From Methylosinus sp. Sm6 (GTDB lineage: Bacteria; Pseudomonadota; Alphaproteobacteria; Rhizobiales; Beijerinckiaceae), in assembly GCF_019802345.1 (NCBI RefSeq), contig NZ_JAINDZ010000031.1, forward strand, positions 1-52,301: 52,301 nt of DNA. Reading direction: 5' to 3'. Each line of letters starts with the position of its first letter. The stretch's first letter is position 1. A program made the translations under genes and the position numbers. Below, one piece after another: positions 7,105 through 16,555 of this stretch. The notes under the pieces were generated by a model. The model was not told where the DNA came from. It did no database searches and saw nothing but the letters and a program-made list of their open reading frames with translations.

Positions 7105-9033
7105 ATGACGATCGTCAAAAAATACCAGAGGCAGATAAACGACGCGATGACCGAGGTCGTTCAGGCGCGCGCGTCTGGAGCGGGATCGCGTGACGCCGAT
7201 CAGCAGCGCAAGCGGGCGCGCACGCTCGCCAAGCAGCAGCAGGCCGCCGAGCGCATCGCCGCGGCGACGGCCGAGATCTCCAGCGGCGTCAAGGACGCGG
7301 CCTCCTCTTCCGAGGAGCTGAAGCGGGCGACGGACCAGATCGCCTCGGGCGCCGCCGAAGCGGCCAGCGCCGCGCAGGAATCGCTGGTGGCGTGCCGCAC
7401 GATGGGCGAAGCGATTTCCCGCCAGCTCCGCGCCACCGAGATGAGCCAGACCAAGGCGGAGGCCACGACGGCGCTGGTTCAGCGCGCCGGCGCCGAGATC
7501 GCCACGCTCATCTCCAATGTGTCGACCGCCGCGGACCGGCAGGCCGGTTCCGTGAAGCTCATCGCCGAGCTCGAGCGGCAGGCCGCCAATATCGGCGATA
7601 TCGTCAAGGCCGTCGGCCGCATCGCCGATCAAACCAATCTGCTGGCCCTCAATGCCGCCATCGAGGCCGCCCGCGCCGGCAAGCACGGCAAGGGCTTCGC
7701 GGTGGTCGCCGACGAAGTGCGCACGCTGGCGGAGACCTCCGAGAAGTCCGCCAAGCAGATCGCCGATCTCGTCGGGCAGATCCAGGTCGACGTGAAGGCG
7801 ATCACCGAAGGAATCAACACCTCGGCCGAAAGGATCAACGGCGAGGTCGAGAAGGGAAAGACCATCGGCGAGCAGCTCGAGCAAATCCGCGGCAGCGCCC
7901 TCGAGATCGTCGATGGCGCGCGCGAGATCGCCACCGGCGCGACGCAGTCGAACGCCGCCGCGCTCCAGGCCCTGAAAGGCTCGGAGGAAATCGCGGCGGC
8001 CGCCGAGCAGCAATCGGCCGCCGCCGAGGAATCGGCCAAGTCGGTGCAGGAGCAGGCGCAGGCTCTCGCCGAATGCGAGCAGACCGCGCAGGCGCTGACC
8101 GAGCTCTCAGAGGATCTGCGCAATTCGACCGACATAGCGAAGAGCTCCGAAGAAGTGGCCTCCTCCTCCGAAGAGCTTTCGACCGCCATTCAGGAGATCA
8201 ATCGTTCCGCGACGCAAATCCTGGCGGCGCTCGACGAGATTCGCCGCGGCACGCAGACGGCGGCCTCCGCCACCGCCGAGAGCGCCGCCGCCATGGGACA
8301 GATCGAGCGTGGGCTGGAGATCGCGCAGGCGCGATCCCAGGCGAGCGTCGACAAGCTCGGCGTCATCAAAACTCTGCTCGGCTCCAACAAGGCCGCCGTC
8401 GATCAGCTGATCTCCGGGATTCAGAATTCGGCCGCGGCCACGCGCTCCTCGATCGATCAGGTCAAGGATCTGGGCGTCGTCTCGCGACGGATCGACAAGA
8501 TCGTCGAAGCCATCGCCAATGTGTCGATCCAGACCAACATGCTGGCCGTCAACGGCTCGATCGAGGCCGCGCGCGCTGGCGAATATGGCAAGGGCTTCGC
8601 CGTGGTGGCGACGGACATTCGCAATCTCGCCCGCGATTCGGCCGAGAACGCGGATCGCATCAAGGATCTCGTCAAGAATGTTCAGGATCAAATCCAGGCC
8701 GTCAGCCGCGATCTCGACGAGATCGTCGAAGCCGCGCTCGTCGAGGTGGAAAAAGCCAAAGCGACGACAGCCTATCTCGTGACGATCGAGAACGACGTCT
8801 CGGACGTGGAGCGCGGCGCCGTCGACATATCGGCGACCGCCAACGAGATCGCCGCCGCGATCGGCCAGGCGAAGCGGGGTGTGGAGCAAATCTCCGCCGC
8901 CGCCCAGCAGGCGGAGCGCGCCGCCGACGAAGCCGCCGCCGCCGCCCGCCAGCAGTCGCAGGGCGCGGAAAGTCTCACCAATGCGGTCGAGCAGGTCGCC
9001 TCTCTCGCCGACGAATTGCAGACGGCCGCCTGA
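7105..9033 (+). CDS. Soluble chemoreceptor with two tandem MCP signalling modules
   Basis: Protein of 642 aa with no transmembrane segment or recognisable ligand domain. It is almost entirely heptad-rich helix. Two separate receptor hairpin tips are present: a canonical one at about 173-206 ([33 protein letters not shown]) and a second at about 470-505 ([34 protein letters not shown]). Each is flanked by long Ala/Glu-rich coiled coil. Ordinary receptors have one tip per polypeptide. It is the first gene of the chemosensory operon, 14 nt before the CheW gene, so it probably nucleates a cytoplasmic array with the downstream CheW and CheA proteins. Confidence 0.92.
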   Translation: MTIVKKYQRQINDAMTEVVQARASGAGSRDADQQRKRARTLAKQQQAAERIAAATAEISSGVKDAASSSEELKRATDQIASGAAEAASAAQESLVACRTMGEAISRQLRATEMSQTKAEATTALVQRAGAEIATLISNVSTAADRQAGSVKLIAELERQAANIGDIVKAVGRIADQTNLLALNAAIEAARAGKHGKGFAVVADEVRTLAETSEKSAKQIADLVGQIQVDVKAITEGINTSAERINGEVEKGKTIGEQLEQIRGSALEIVDGAREIATGATQSNAAALQALKGSEEIAAAAEQQSAAAEESAKSVQEQAQALAECEQTAQALTELSEDLRNSTDIAKSSEEVASSSEELSTAIQEINRSATQILAALDEIRRGTQTAASATAESAAAMGQIERGLEIAQARSQASVDKLGVIKTLLGSNKAAVDQLISGIQNSAAATRSSIDQVKDLGVVSRRIDKIVEAIANVSIQTNMLAVNGSIEAARAGEYGKGFAVVATDIRNLARDSAENADRIKDLVKNVQDQIQAVSRDLDEIVEAALVEVEKAKATTAYLVTIENDVSDVERGAVDISATANEIAAAIGQAKRGVEQISAAAQQAERAADEAAAAARQQSQGAESLTNAVEQVASLADELQTAA

Positions 9034-9047
9034 CGGGAGCGCTTCAG

Positions 9048-10583
9048 ATGTCTTCAGACGACATGGTCCTCGACGAGGAAGACGCGCCCGAGATCGAGAC
9101 GAACGACAATCAGTTCGTCACCTTCCATGTGGCCGGCGAAATTTTCGCGGCCCCGATGGCGCCGGTGCAGGAGATCATACGGGTGCCGGGGCTGGCGCAG
9201 GTGCCGCTCGCGCCGCTTTCGCTGCTCGGCCTCGCAAATCTGCGGGGCCGCATACTGCCGATCGTCAATCTGCGGCGAATCTTCGGCCTCCCCGATGTCG
9301 AGGAGAACGAAGCGACGCGAGCCCTGGTCATCAACCTCGGCTCGCCGCTCGGCTTCGTGGTCGATCGCGTGGCGAGCGTGATCGCGGTCGACAAGGCCAG
9401 CATCGAGCCGGCCGCCTCGATCGGCGCCATCGGCGACTCCAAATATCTTACCGGAGTCGTCAAGAACGCCAATGGCGAGCTGATCATGATCCTCGACTTT
9501 TCCGCCTTGATCGAACGGGAGTTCTCGAGCGCGATGGCCCGTCGGACGATCGGCCTCGACATGGCGAGCGAGGCCGCGGTCGATCGCGAGCCCAATGACG
9601 ACGACGCCAATGCGGACGAGATCCAGCTCGTCTCCTTCCACATCGACGGGCAGGAATATGCCGCGGACATCGTCGCTGTTCAGGAGATCGTGCAGATGCC
9701 CGAGCGGATGGCGGCGGTTCCCAACGCTCCATCGCATGTTCTCGGCCTGATGACGCTGCGCGAACGGCTGTTGCCGCTGGTCTCGCTGAGAGCTCTGCTC
9801 GGGCTCTCCGAGATGAGCGCCAACGATTCGCAGCGCATCGTGGTTCTCGGTCTGCGGGAAGGCCATGCCGTCGGCGTGGTGGCCGATTCTGTCGACGAGG
9901 TGCTGCGCGTGCCGCGCGAGCAAACGGAACTCCTGCCGTCGATTCTCTCGCAGAAGGGCGGACTCGAGGAAATCTCCGCCGTCTGCCGCCTCGACGGCGG
10001 CAAGCGGCTGGTGTCCGTGCTCGACACCGCCCGCATGTTCACCGACGCGGAAATGCGTCAGACGCTTGCCGCGATCAATGAAATGGAGACGGACGTGGCC
10101 GATGGTGACACAGAAGAGCAGGACACGATCGAAGACGAGGAGCAGGTCGTCGTCTTCCGGCTCGGCGGCGAGGAGTTCGGAGTTCCGATCGCCACCGTTC
10201 AGGAAATCGTGCGCGTACCCGAGGCGCTCACCCATGTGCCGAAAGCGCCGTCTTTCGTCGAAGGCGTGATCAATCTGCGCGGAGCGGTGCTGCCGGTCAT
10301 CGATCAGCGCCGGCGCCTCGATCTGACCACGATCGAGCGCAACGACCGTCAGCGGATCATGGTCTATGCGATCAGCGGACGACGGACCGGCTTCATCGTC
10401 GATTCGGTGACCGAGGTGCTGAAGATCCCGCGCGCGACCATCGAGCCCGCGCCGAAGCTGTCCGCAGATCAGCACCGGATTCTCGGACGCGTGGCCAATC
10501 TCGAGAGTCAGAAGCGCGTGATCATGCTGATGGATCCCGACGCTCTGCTCTCGGACACGGAACTCGGCGAACTCGCTGCGTGA
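9048..10583 (+). CDS. cheW: Triple CheW-domain coupling protein
   Basis: Protein of 511 aa made of three consecutive CheW-like domains, at about 22-160, 190-335 and 364-500, joined by acidic linkers. Each carries the family pattern, for example FHVAGEIFAAPMAPVQEIIR ... LANLRGRILPIVNLR and VVFRLGGEEFGVPIATVQEI ... INLRGAVLPVIDQR. CheW normally is a single domain that links receptors to CheA. A triple version could bridge several receptor or kinase units in one array. I chose the ATG at 9048 because it is the first start in the CheW frame after the receptor stop and has GGGAG upstream; the same frame is open far upstream inside the receptor gene but carries no homology there. Confidence 0.93.
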   Translation: MSSDDMVLDEEDAPEIETNDNQFVTFHVAGEIFAAPMAPVQEIIRVPGLAQVPLAPLSLLGLANLRGRILPIVNLRRIFGLPDVEENEATRALVINLGSPLGFVVDRVASVIAVDKASIEPAASIGAIGDSKYLTGVVKNANGELIMILDFSALIEREFSSAMARRTIGLDMASEAAVDREPNDDDANADEIQLVSFHIDGQEYAADIVAVQEIVQMPERMAAVPNAPSHVLGLMTLRERLLPLVSLRALLGLSEMSANDSQRIVVLGLREGHAVGVVADSVDEVLRVPREQTELLPSILSQKGGLEEISAVCRLDGGKRLVSVLDTARMFTDAEMRQTLAAINEMETDVADGDTEEQDTIEDEEQVVVFRLGGEEFGVPIATVQEIVRVPEALTHVPKAPSFVEGVINLRGAVLPVIDQRRRLDLTTIERNDRQRIMVYAISGRRTGFIVDSVTEVLKIPRATIEPAPKLSADQHRILGRVANLESQKRVIMLMDPDALLSDTELGELAA

Positions 10584-10593
10584 GCATCCGCAC

Positions 10594-11676
10594 ATGGGAC
10601 TGAAAGTTCTCGTCGTCGACGACTCGGCGCTGATGCGCAAGCATCTGACCTCGCTTCTCGCCTCGGAGGGGTTCGAGATCCGCGCCGCCCGCAATGGGCG
10701 GGAGGCTCTTTCCGAGCTCGTCGTCTTTCAGCCCGACGTGATCACGCTCGACATCAACATGCCGGAGATGGACGGCCTCACCACCCTTTCCCACATCATG
10801 ACGGAACGGCCGACGCCGACCGTCATGGTGTCCTCGCTGACCAAGAGGGGCGCTCTTGCGACCTTCGAAGCGCTGGCGCTCGGCGCGGTCGATTATATCG
10901 CCAAGCCCGGCGGCACGATCTCGCTCTCGATCGACGACATCGCGCGCAAGCTCGTCGAGAAGGTGAACATCGCCGCGAGAGCCCGCGTCAAAGGCCGTAT
11001 CGAACGCAGGCTCACGGATGCGCCCGCAACGGCGCGCCCTCTCGCGGCGCAAGCGGCGCCCATGCGCGCGCGCGCACGCGCCTATGCGACCCAGCCGGCC
11101 GCGTTCGGCCTGGTGCTCGTAGGCGTATCCACAGGCGGTCCGCGCACGCTCGAGGAAATTTTGTCGCGACTGCCAGCCAATCTGCCCTGGCCAGTGCTGA
11201 TCGCCCAGCATCTTCCGGCCGCCTTCACCGCGTCGTTGGCCAATCGCTTGAACGGCGTCTGCGCGCTCCATGTCGAGGAGGCGACCAATATGAAAGAGAT
11301 TCTCCCGGGCAATGTCTATATCGGCCGAGGCGGATCCGACCTCGCCGTGGCGCGGCGAGGCGGTCGCCTCGTCATGCTCAATCAACCGGAGTCTCCAGAT
11401 CATAATTGGCATCCGTCGGTAGAAATTCTGGTGTCGACCGCGCTCGACAACGTGCCGCCCAAGAGCCTCGTCGCCGTCCAGCTCACCGGAATGGGAAACG
11501 ACGGGGCCGAAGCGATGGCCGAGCTGAAAGCGGCCGGCGGCAGGACCATCGCCGAAAGCGAGGAGACGGCCGTTGTTTTCGGCATGCCAGCGGAGCTGAT
11601 CAAACGCGGCGGAGCCTCCTGCGTTCTGCCGAGCGGCCGGATCGCCGATCAGATCAGGCTGTGGCTCACCCATTGA
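10594..11676 (+). CDS. cheB: CheB protein-glutamate methylesterase
   Basis: Protein of 360 aa that removes methyl groups from receptor glutamates when phosphorylated by CheA. The receiver domain (1-120) has the DD pair (VLVVDDSALMRKH), the phospho-acceptor Asp in ITLDINMPEMDG and the Lys in DYIAKPGG. The C-terminal esterase domain shows the catalytic triad motifs: Ser in LVGVSTGGP, His in LIAQHLPAAF and Asp in TGMGNDGAEAM. The gene starts 10 nt after the triple CheW gene. The linker (about 125-165) is Ala/Arg-rich. Confidence 0.96.
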   Translation: MGLKVLVVDDSALMRKHLTSLLASEGFEIRAARNGREALSELVVFQPDVITLDINMPEMDGLTTLSHIMTERPTPTVMVSSLTKRGALATFEALALGAVDYIAKPGGTISLSIDDIARKLVEKVNIAARARVKGRIERRLTDAPATARPLAAQAAPMRARARAYATQPAAFGLVLVGVSTGGPRTLEEILSRLPANLPWPVLIAQHLPAAFTASLANRLNGVCALHVEEATNMKEILPGNVYIGRGGSDLAVARRGGRLVMLNQPESPDHNWHPSVEILVSTALDNVPPKSLVAVQLTGMGNDGAEAMAELKAAGGRTIAESEETAVVFGMPAELIKRGGASCVLPSGRIADQIRLWLTH

Positions 11677-11728
11677 AGGCGGTCGCGACGACAAAGCGGC
11701 GCGCACATTTGCTCGAGGGAACAAACGC

Positions 11729-12361
11729 ATGCCGATTCGCAAGGCGACACATGCAACGCCCGTCGAGCCCGACGAGACGGTCCGTCCGTCTCGCGAGCTC
11801 GGCGAATTGATCCAGCTGATCCAGAAGGGAGCGATCGCGCAACGGCTCGACGCCGCGCATAGTCTCGTGGCCTTCGGCGAAGTCGCGGCGGAAGCGCTTT
11901 GCGCCGCGCTGTTGAACGAGGCGGACCACGCGCTTCGCGACGCCATCGCCGTCTCTCTCGCGCGTGTCGGCGGACGCAGCGTCGTGAGCGGGCTAGCGCC
12001 GATGCTCCGCTCCAACGACCCCGCCATTCGCAACATCGCCGTAGATATATTGAAGGAGCTGCCACATGACGTGGCGCCGCTCATGGAGACGCTCCTCGGC
12101 GATCCGGACCCGGATGTGCGCATCCTCTTGGTCAATGTTCTCGGTTCTTTGCGTCACGCCAAGGTCGAATCGTGGCTGATCGGCGTCGTCGACCGCGACG
12201 AGAACGTCAATGTGGTCGCGGCGGCCATAGAGGCGCTCGTCGAGATCGGCGGCGCGGCCGCTCGAGGCGCGCTGTCGCGAGCGGCCGACCGCTTCTCCCA
12301 TGAGCCCTTCATCGTCTTTTCCGCCGAAAGCGCTCTCCATCACATCAGCAGCCGCGCATGA
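11729..12361 (+). CDS. HEAT-repeat protein embedded in the chemosensory operon
   Basis: Protein of 210 aa consisting of about five HEAT/PBS-lyase-like helical repeats (for example ALRDAIAVSLARVGG, DPAIRNIAVDILKEL, DPDVRILLVNVLGSL, NVNVVAAAIEALVEIG). Such solenoids usually mediate protein-protein contacts; no enzymatic motif is visible. It has a GAGGGA ribosome-binding site. Its stop overlaps the CheR start (ATGATGG around 12358-12361), so it is translated together with the receptor methyltransferase. A role as adaptor for methylation or array assembly is inference from position. Confidence 0.85.
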   Translation: MPIRKATHATPVEPDETVRPSRELGELIQLIQKGAIAQRLDAAHSLVAFGEVAAEALCAALLNEADHALRDAIAVSLARVGGRSVVSGLAPMLRSNDPAIRNIAVDILKELPHDVAPLMETLLGDPDPDVRILLVNVLGSLRHAKVESWLIGVVDRDENVNVVAAAIEALVEIGGAAARGALSRAADRFSHEPFIVFSAESALHHISSRA

Positions 12362-13212
12362 TGGCCACGACCACGATCAGCGCTGAGGATTTCGCCCGCT
12401 TTGCGGAGTTCTTCTATCAAAAGACCGGCATTCTGTTCGACGACAGCAAGCGCTATTTCGTCGATCGACGGCTCGCCGATCGCATCAAGGCGACCGACAG
12501 CGTCGACGTCCCCGCCTATCTCAGGCTGCTTCGACTGGACATATCGGGCCGGGAAGCGCAGGCGCTGACCAATCTGATGACGGTCAACGAGACCTACTTT
12601 TTCCGCGAGGCCTATCAGTTTTCCTGCCTGACCGATCATCTGCTCGGCGAGATCATACGCAGCAAGCGCTCGGCGGAGCCGATCCGCATCTGGTCGATGC
12701 CGTGCTCCACTGGCGAGGAGGCTTATTCCATCGTCATTCATCTGATGGAGCGCTGGGGCGCCATCGACAGCTACGATGTCGAGATCCTCGCTTCCGACAT
12801 CGACACGCATGTCCTCGATCAAGCGCGCAAAGGCGTCTACTCGCCGCGCTCCGTGCAGAGCATTTCCGCCGATCTGCTCGCGCGCTATTTCTCGCGCCAC
12901 GGACATGGCGCCTGGCAAATCAGCTCGGATCTTCGCGACTCGGTCGAGTTCATCCGGGCCAATGTCATCGATCGGCCGGACATGTCGCGCTTCGCGAAGA
13001 TGGACGTCATCTTCTGCCGCAACCTGCTCATCTATTTCGACGACATGTCGCGGCGGGCGGCGGCGGAGGCGTTCTATGAGGCCATGAACCCCGGCGCCTT
13101 CATCTGCCTCGGCCATTCCGAATCGATGAGCCGCATTTCGAGCCTGTTCAAAGCGCGTCGCTTCGGCTCGACGATCGTCTACCAGAAGCCACTGCTCGGG
13201 GAGGCGCTGTGA
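12358..13212 (+). CDS. cheR: CheR chemotaxis receptor methyltransferase
   Basis: SAM-dependent O-methyltransferase of 284 aa that methylates receptor glutamates. It contains the CheR N-terminal helical domain, MTVNETYFFRE (about 78-88), the SAM-binding loop WSMPCSTGEEAYSIV (about 114-128), ILASDIDTHVL and CRNLLIYFDD (about 219-228). It overlaps the HEAT-repeat gene upstream by 4 nt and meets the cheY gene downstream at a TGATG junction. It has no tetrapeptide docking tail or extra TPR domain, as expected for a stand-alone CheR. Confidence 0.96.
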   Translation: MMATTTISAEDFARFAEFFYQKTGILFDDSKRYFVDRRLADRIKATDSVDVPAYLRLLRLDISGREAQALTNLMTVNETYFFREAYQFSCLTDHLLGEIIRSKRSAEPIRIWSMPCSTGEEAYSIVIHLMERWGAIDSYDVEILASDIDTHVLDQARKGVYSPRSVQSISADLLARYFSRHGHGAWQISSDLRDSVEFIRANVIDRPDMSRFAKMDVIFCRNLLIYFDDMSRRAAAEAFYEAMNPGAFICLGHSESMSRISSLFKARRFGSTIVYQKPLLGEAL

Positions 13213-13583
13213 TGAAGAAGGCTCTCGTCGTCGACGACGCCACGACCATGCGCATGTATCACCGCCGAATTCTCGTCGACCTCGGCTTCGAGGTCGACGA
13301 ATGCGTCAATGGCGTCGAGGCGATCGAGAAGTCGCTGCAGACGCGCTACGATCTCTTCGTCGTGGACGTGAACATGCCGAAGATGGACGGATACCGCTTC
13401 TTGAAGGAGCTGCGCTCGCGCCGCGACGTCCACCAGGCGCCGGCGATCATGGTGTCGACCGAATCGGAGGCCAAGGATCGCCACGCCGCCTATGTCGCCG
13501 GCGCCAATGTCTATCTCACCAAGCCGCGGCATACGGGCGCGCTGTTGCGCGCCGCCGCTCTTTTGACGGGGGAGGTCCAGTGA
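13212..13583 (+). CDS. cheY: CheY single-domain response regulator
   Basis: Receiver-only protein of 123 aa. The pocket residues are D8-D9 (LVVDDAT), phospho-acceptor D52 (VVDVNMPKMDGY), Ser/Thr in VSTES and K104 (YLTKPR). I chose the ATG at 13212 (TGATG overlap with the cheR stop); an in-frame GTG sits three nt earlier. The gene overlaps the cheA GTG start (13580). It is the likely phosphoryl output of the operon's CheA, but there is no flagellar gene in the window, so the target may be something other than a flagellar motor. Confidence 0.93.
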   Translation: MKKALVVDDATTMRMYHRRILVDLGFEVDECVNGVEAIEKSLQTRYDLFVVDVNMPKMDGYRFLKELRSRRDVHQAPAIMVSTESEAKDRHAAYVAGANVYLTKPRHTGALLRAAALLTGEVQ

Positions 13584-16258
13584 ATCCGCTTCTCCAGCAA
13601 TTTCTCGTCGAGGCCCGCGACTATCTCGATCAGATCGATCACAAGCTCCTGCTGCTCGAGGAGGCTCCCGAGGACGACGCGATCATCGGCGAGATTTTTC
13701 GATTGGTTCATACGCTCAAAGGCAATTCCGGCCTCTTCGACATGCCGAGCCTGACGATCGTTCTGCATGCGGCCGAGGATGTCCTCGATCGGGTGCGCGA
13801 TCACACGCTCCTGATCGACCCGGAGCTGACCGATGCGCTGCTCGCAGCCCTCGATTTCGTCAATCGCCTGCTCGACGACGTCGAGGCGACCGGCGCCGTT
13901 CCCGCCCGCTACGCGGACGACGCGTCGGAGCTCGCGGGCGCCTTGCGTGACAGGCTGCCCGAGCGAAGCGAGACCGGAGACGACCCGAGCAGACAGGCGT
14001 GCGCGCCGCTCGAGCCGCCCGCGGACTGGTTCTGGTTGAGCGCCATTCCCGACCTCGAACGTCTCGAGGCTTTCGAACGGCTCGCGCCAGACGAGAACGC
14101 CGTCGCGGTGCGCTATCGGCCGGAGCCCGACTGCTTCTTCAAAGGCGAAGATCCGTTGCAGCTGCTGCGGACGACGCCGGGGCTTCTCTTGTTCGACATC
14201 GGGCCCGCCGAGCCATGGCCGGAGCCCGACAGCCTCGACGTCTATCGCGCCAATCTCGTCGTCGACGCCTTGACCAGCGCAAGCCTCGAGGAGATCGAGC
14301 GCCATTTCCGCTATGTGCGGGATCAGACGGCGATCTATGAGATTCCCCGCTACGCGCTGGCGCTTCCCGAGGCGTCATTGGCGATCGACTCGACCGATAT
14401 GATCGCCTCGGCGTTCCTGGACGAAGCGCGCAGGCTCACGGCCGCCGCCGATTGGAGAGGGCTGAGCGCGGCGGCGGAAGCCGCCCTCGACGTCATCAAT
14501 CCCACGCGAGCCTGCGTATCCGCGCTACGCTGGATCATGAAGATCGCGGGCTCGACGGATCGCGCCGACATCGTCGAGCCCTTGATCGCCGCAACCGTCG
14601 GCGGGCCGGCGCGGCCCGACTGGCGCGCCGTCTCCGTCGCGGGAGCGCTCCGAGGCGCCGGCGCGCCGCTGGCGGAGCGCGCGATATCCGACCGCTCGAA
14701 CAGTTCCGACGAGACGGCCGTGAGCTATCGCGCACTGGCGCTCGCGCAAATCGAAATGCTGTCACTTTCGACGACGGTCGCGGAGCAGCCGGGGCGCATC
14801 GCCTCGGTCCGCAATGCGCTTTGCGGACTGCTGACCTCCGCCGGCAGGACGGACGCGCTCGACGAGCTCGACAGGACGGCGGCAGCATGCGACGAACATG
14901 CAGATGCGAGCGGGCTCGTCGCCTTCATTCGTTCGGTCGTGTTGAACGAGGAAGCGGCCGCGTCCGTTAAGCCGGCGCTCGCTGTCGCGGGCGGCGGAAA
15001 TTCATCGGAGCCGCTCGACGCGCGCGAGGCGGCGCCGCTTTCGGCTAAGCGGTTCGCCGCCGAACCCTCTCCAACGGACCGCGGCGTGCGCGTGCTGAAG
15101 GTCGGTCAGGAGAAGGTCGACCGACTGATGGATCTGATCGGCGAGATGGTGGTCGCCAAAAATGCGCTTCCCTATCTCGCCGCACGCGCGGAGGTCCATT
15201 ACGGCTCACGCGAGCTGAGCCGCGAGATCAAGGCGCAATATGCGATCATCAACCGCATCGCCGAGGAGATGCAGGACGGCATCATGCAGGTGCGCATGCT
15301 GCCGGTCGGCGCGATCTTTCAGCGCTTTCCACGCCTCGTGCGCGACGTGGCGCGGCAGCTCGGCAAATCGGTCCGGCTGACCATCGAAGGCGAGGAGACC
15401 GAAGCCGACAAGAACATCGTCGAATCGCTCGCCGATCCGATGATCCATATCCTTCGCAACAGTCTCGATCACGGACTCGAGCCTCCCGACGTTCGCCGGG
15501 CTGCAGGAAAGCCCGAGGAAGGCCGGCTCACGGTGCGCGCCTTTCAAGAGGGCGACCGCGTTCTGATCGAGGTGGAGGACGACGGCAAGGGGATCGATCC
15601 CGAGGTGATCAAGCGCAAGGCGCTGGAGAAGGGGCTGATCGACGAGCAGCGGTTGGAGACGCTCGCCGACACTGACGCGATTCAGCTCGTCTTCGCTGCA
15701 GGCTTCTCGACCGCCGAGCAGATCTCCAGCCTCTCGGGGCGCGGCGTCGGGATGGATGTCGTCAAGTCGAGCCTCGAGAAGGTCGGCGGACAGGTCCAGC
15801 TGACCAGCGAGAAGGGCAAGGGCGCGCGCATTCTCCTGTCGCTGCCGCTGTCGATCAGCGTCTCGAACGTCATGATGGTGGACATCGGCGGCCAGCACTA
15901 CGGCGTGCCGATCGATGTGGTGGTCGAGACCGTGCGGGTGGCGCGCAAGGACACGCATGTCATCAAGCAGCATCGTACCGCCGTCCTCAGAGGGCGCGTC
16001 GTTCCGCTCTACAGCGCTTATGATCTGCTCGGCTCCGTCGGCGATCCTGCGCCGAATGCCGACGACGAGTTCGCGGTGCTGGTCGCGCGCGTTGCGGGCC
16101 ACACTGTCGGCGTCATCGTCGACGGCTTCGCCCAGACGATCGATGTGATCCTGAAGCCGCTCGAAGGACCGCTGGCGCATTTGACGGGTTTCTCGGGCAG
16201 CGCGCTGCTGGGCGACGGAAGCGTGCTGCTGGTGATCGATCTGAAGGAGCTGATCTGA
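13580..16258 (+). CDS. cheA: CheA histidine kinase
   Basis: Protein of 892 aa. Domains: N-terminal HPt with H44 (IFRLVHTLKGNSGLF), a long middle part (about 120-500) with no domain I recognise, dimerisation helices (about 510-580), the HATPase core with N-box IHILRNSLDHGLEPP, G1 VEDDGKGIDPE and STAEQISSLSGRGVGMDVV, and a C-terminal CheW-like domain (about 755-890). It has one HPt only and no receiver. I chose the GTG at 13580 because it has GGGGGAGG upstream and overlaps the cheY stop by 4 nt. It autophosphorylates in response to the receptor array and passes phosphate to CheY and CheB. Confidence 0.95.
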   Translation: MNPLLQQFLVEARDYLDQIDHKLLLLEEAPEDDAIIGEIFRLVHTLKGNSGLFDMPSLTIVLHAAEDVLDRVRDHTLLIDPELTDALLAALDFVNRLLDDVEATGAVPARYADDASELAGALRDRLPERSETGDDPSRQACAPLEPPADWFWLSAIPDLERLEAFERLAPDENAVAVRYRPEPDCFFKGEDPLQLLRTTPGLLLFDIGPAEPWPEPDSLDVYRANLVVDALTSASLEEIERHFRYVRDQTAIYEIPRYALALPEASLAIDSTDMIASAFLDEARRLTAAADWRGLSAAAEAALDVINPTRACVSALRWIMKIAGSTDRADIVEPLIAATVGGPARPDWRAVSVAGALRGAGAPLAERAISDRSNSSDETAVSYRALALAQIEMLSLSTTVAEQPGRIASVRNALCGLLTSAGRTDALDELDRTAAACDEHADASGLVAFIRSVVLNEEAAASVKPALAVAGGGNSSEPLDAREAAPLSAKRFAAEPSPTDRGVRVLKVGQEKVDRLMDLIGEMVVAKNALPYLAARAEVHYGSRELSREIKAQYAIINRIAEEMQDGIMQVRMLPVGAIFQRFPRLVRDVARQLGKSVRLTIEGEETEADKNIVESLADPMIHILRNSLDHGLEPPDVRRAAGKPEEGRLTVRAFQEGDRVLIEVEDDGKGIDPEVIKRKALEKGLIDEQRLETLADTDAIQLVFAAGFSTAEQISSLSGRGVGMDVVKSSLEKVGGQVQLTSEKGKGARILLSLPLSISVSNVMMVDIGGQHYGVPIDVVVETVRVARKDTHVIKQHRTAVLRGRVVPLYSAYDLLGSVGDPAPNADDEFAVLVARVAGHTVGVIVDGFAQTIDVILKPLEGPLAHLTGFSGSALLGDGSVLLVIDLKELI

Positions 16259-16494
16259 TGACGCAACGTCTGATGAAAGCCAAGGCGGTGCTCAGCGGAC
16301 ATGTGACGGTGGAGGCGGCCGCGTCGCTGCTGCAATGGATGATCGACCATCCGAAGGCGGAGCTGCATTTGAGCGGCGTGACGCATCTTCACGCCGCGGC
16401 GCTGCAGGCGATCGCGGCGTCGAGCAACCGCATCGCGAGCGCGCCGGAAGATCCTTTCTGCGCGAAGGCGCTGGCGCGGCTCGGCAGGACATGA
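16258..16494 (+). CDS. Small STAS-like protein, coupled to cheA
   Basis: Protein of 78 aa whose ATG overlaps the cheA stop (TGATG). The pattern HLSGVTHLHAAALQAIAASS resembles the core of STAS/anti-sigma-antagonist domains (beta strand, then the helix following the usual D-S-x-G motif). The phosphorylatable Ser position is occupied by Ala here, so it is probably not a phospho-switch. Similar short STAS-like genes accompany some non-flagellar chemosensory operons. Family assignment rests on a short pattern and is moderate. Confidence 0.6.
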   Translation: MTQRLMKAKAVLSGHVTVEAAASLLQWMIDHPKAELHLSGVTHLHAAALQAIAASSNRIASAPEDPFCAKALARLGRT

Positions 16495-16555
16495 TGTGAT
16501 CGCCGGATAGACGCGGGACTGTGAGTCCGCGGTGCACTTTCGGAGCGGGGCGTTC

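Noticed and set aside
7392-9047. Open frame continuous with the CheW gene through the receptor gene
   Set aside because: Only the part from 9048 on is CheW; the rest is an out-of-frame reading of the receptor with Arg/Asp-rich composition.
10522-12135. A 537-codon minus-strand frame over cheB and the HEAT gene
   Set aside because: It is the shadow of cheB, whose catalytic motifs are all in the plus-strand frame.
13301-13579. Open frame upstream of the cheA GTG start
   Set aside because: It overlaps cheY in another frame and lacks homology; the GTG at 13580 has a strong ribosome-binding site and begins the HPt domain.
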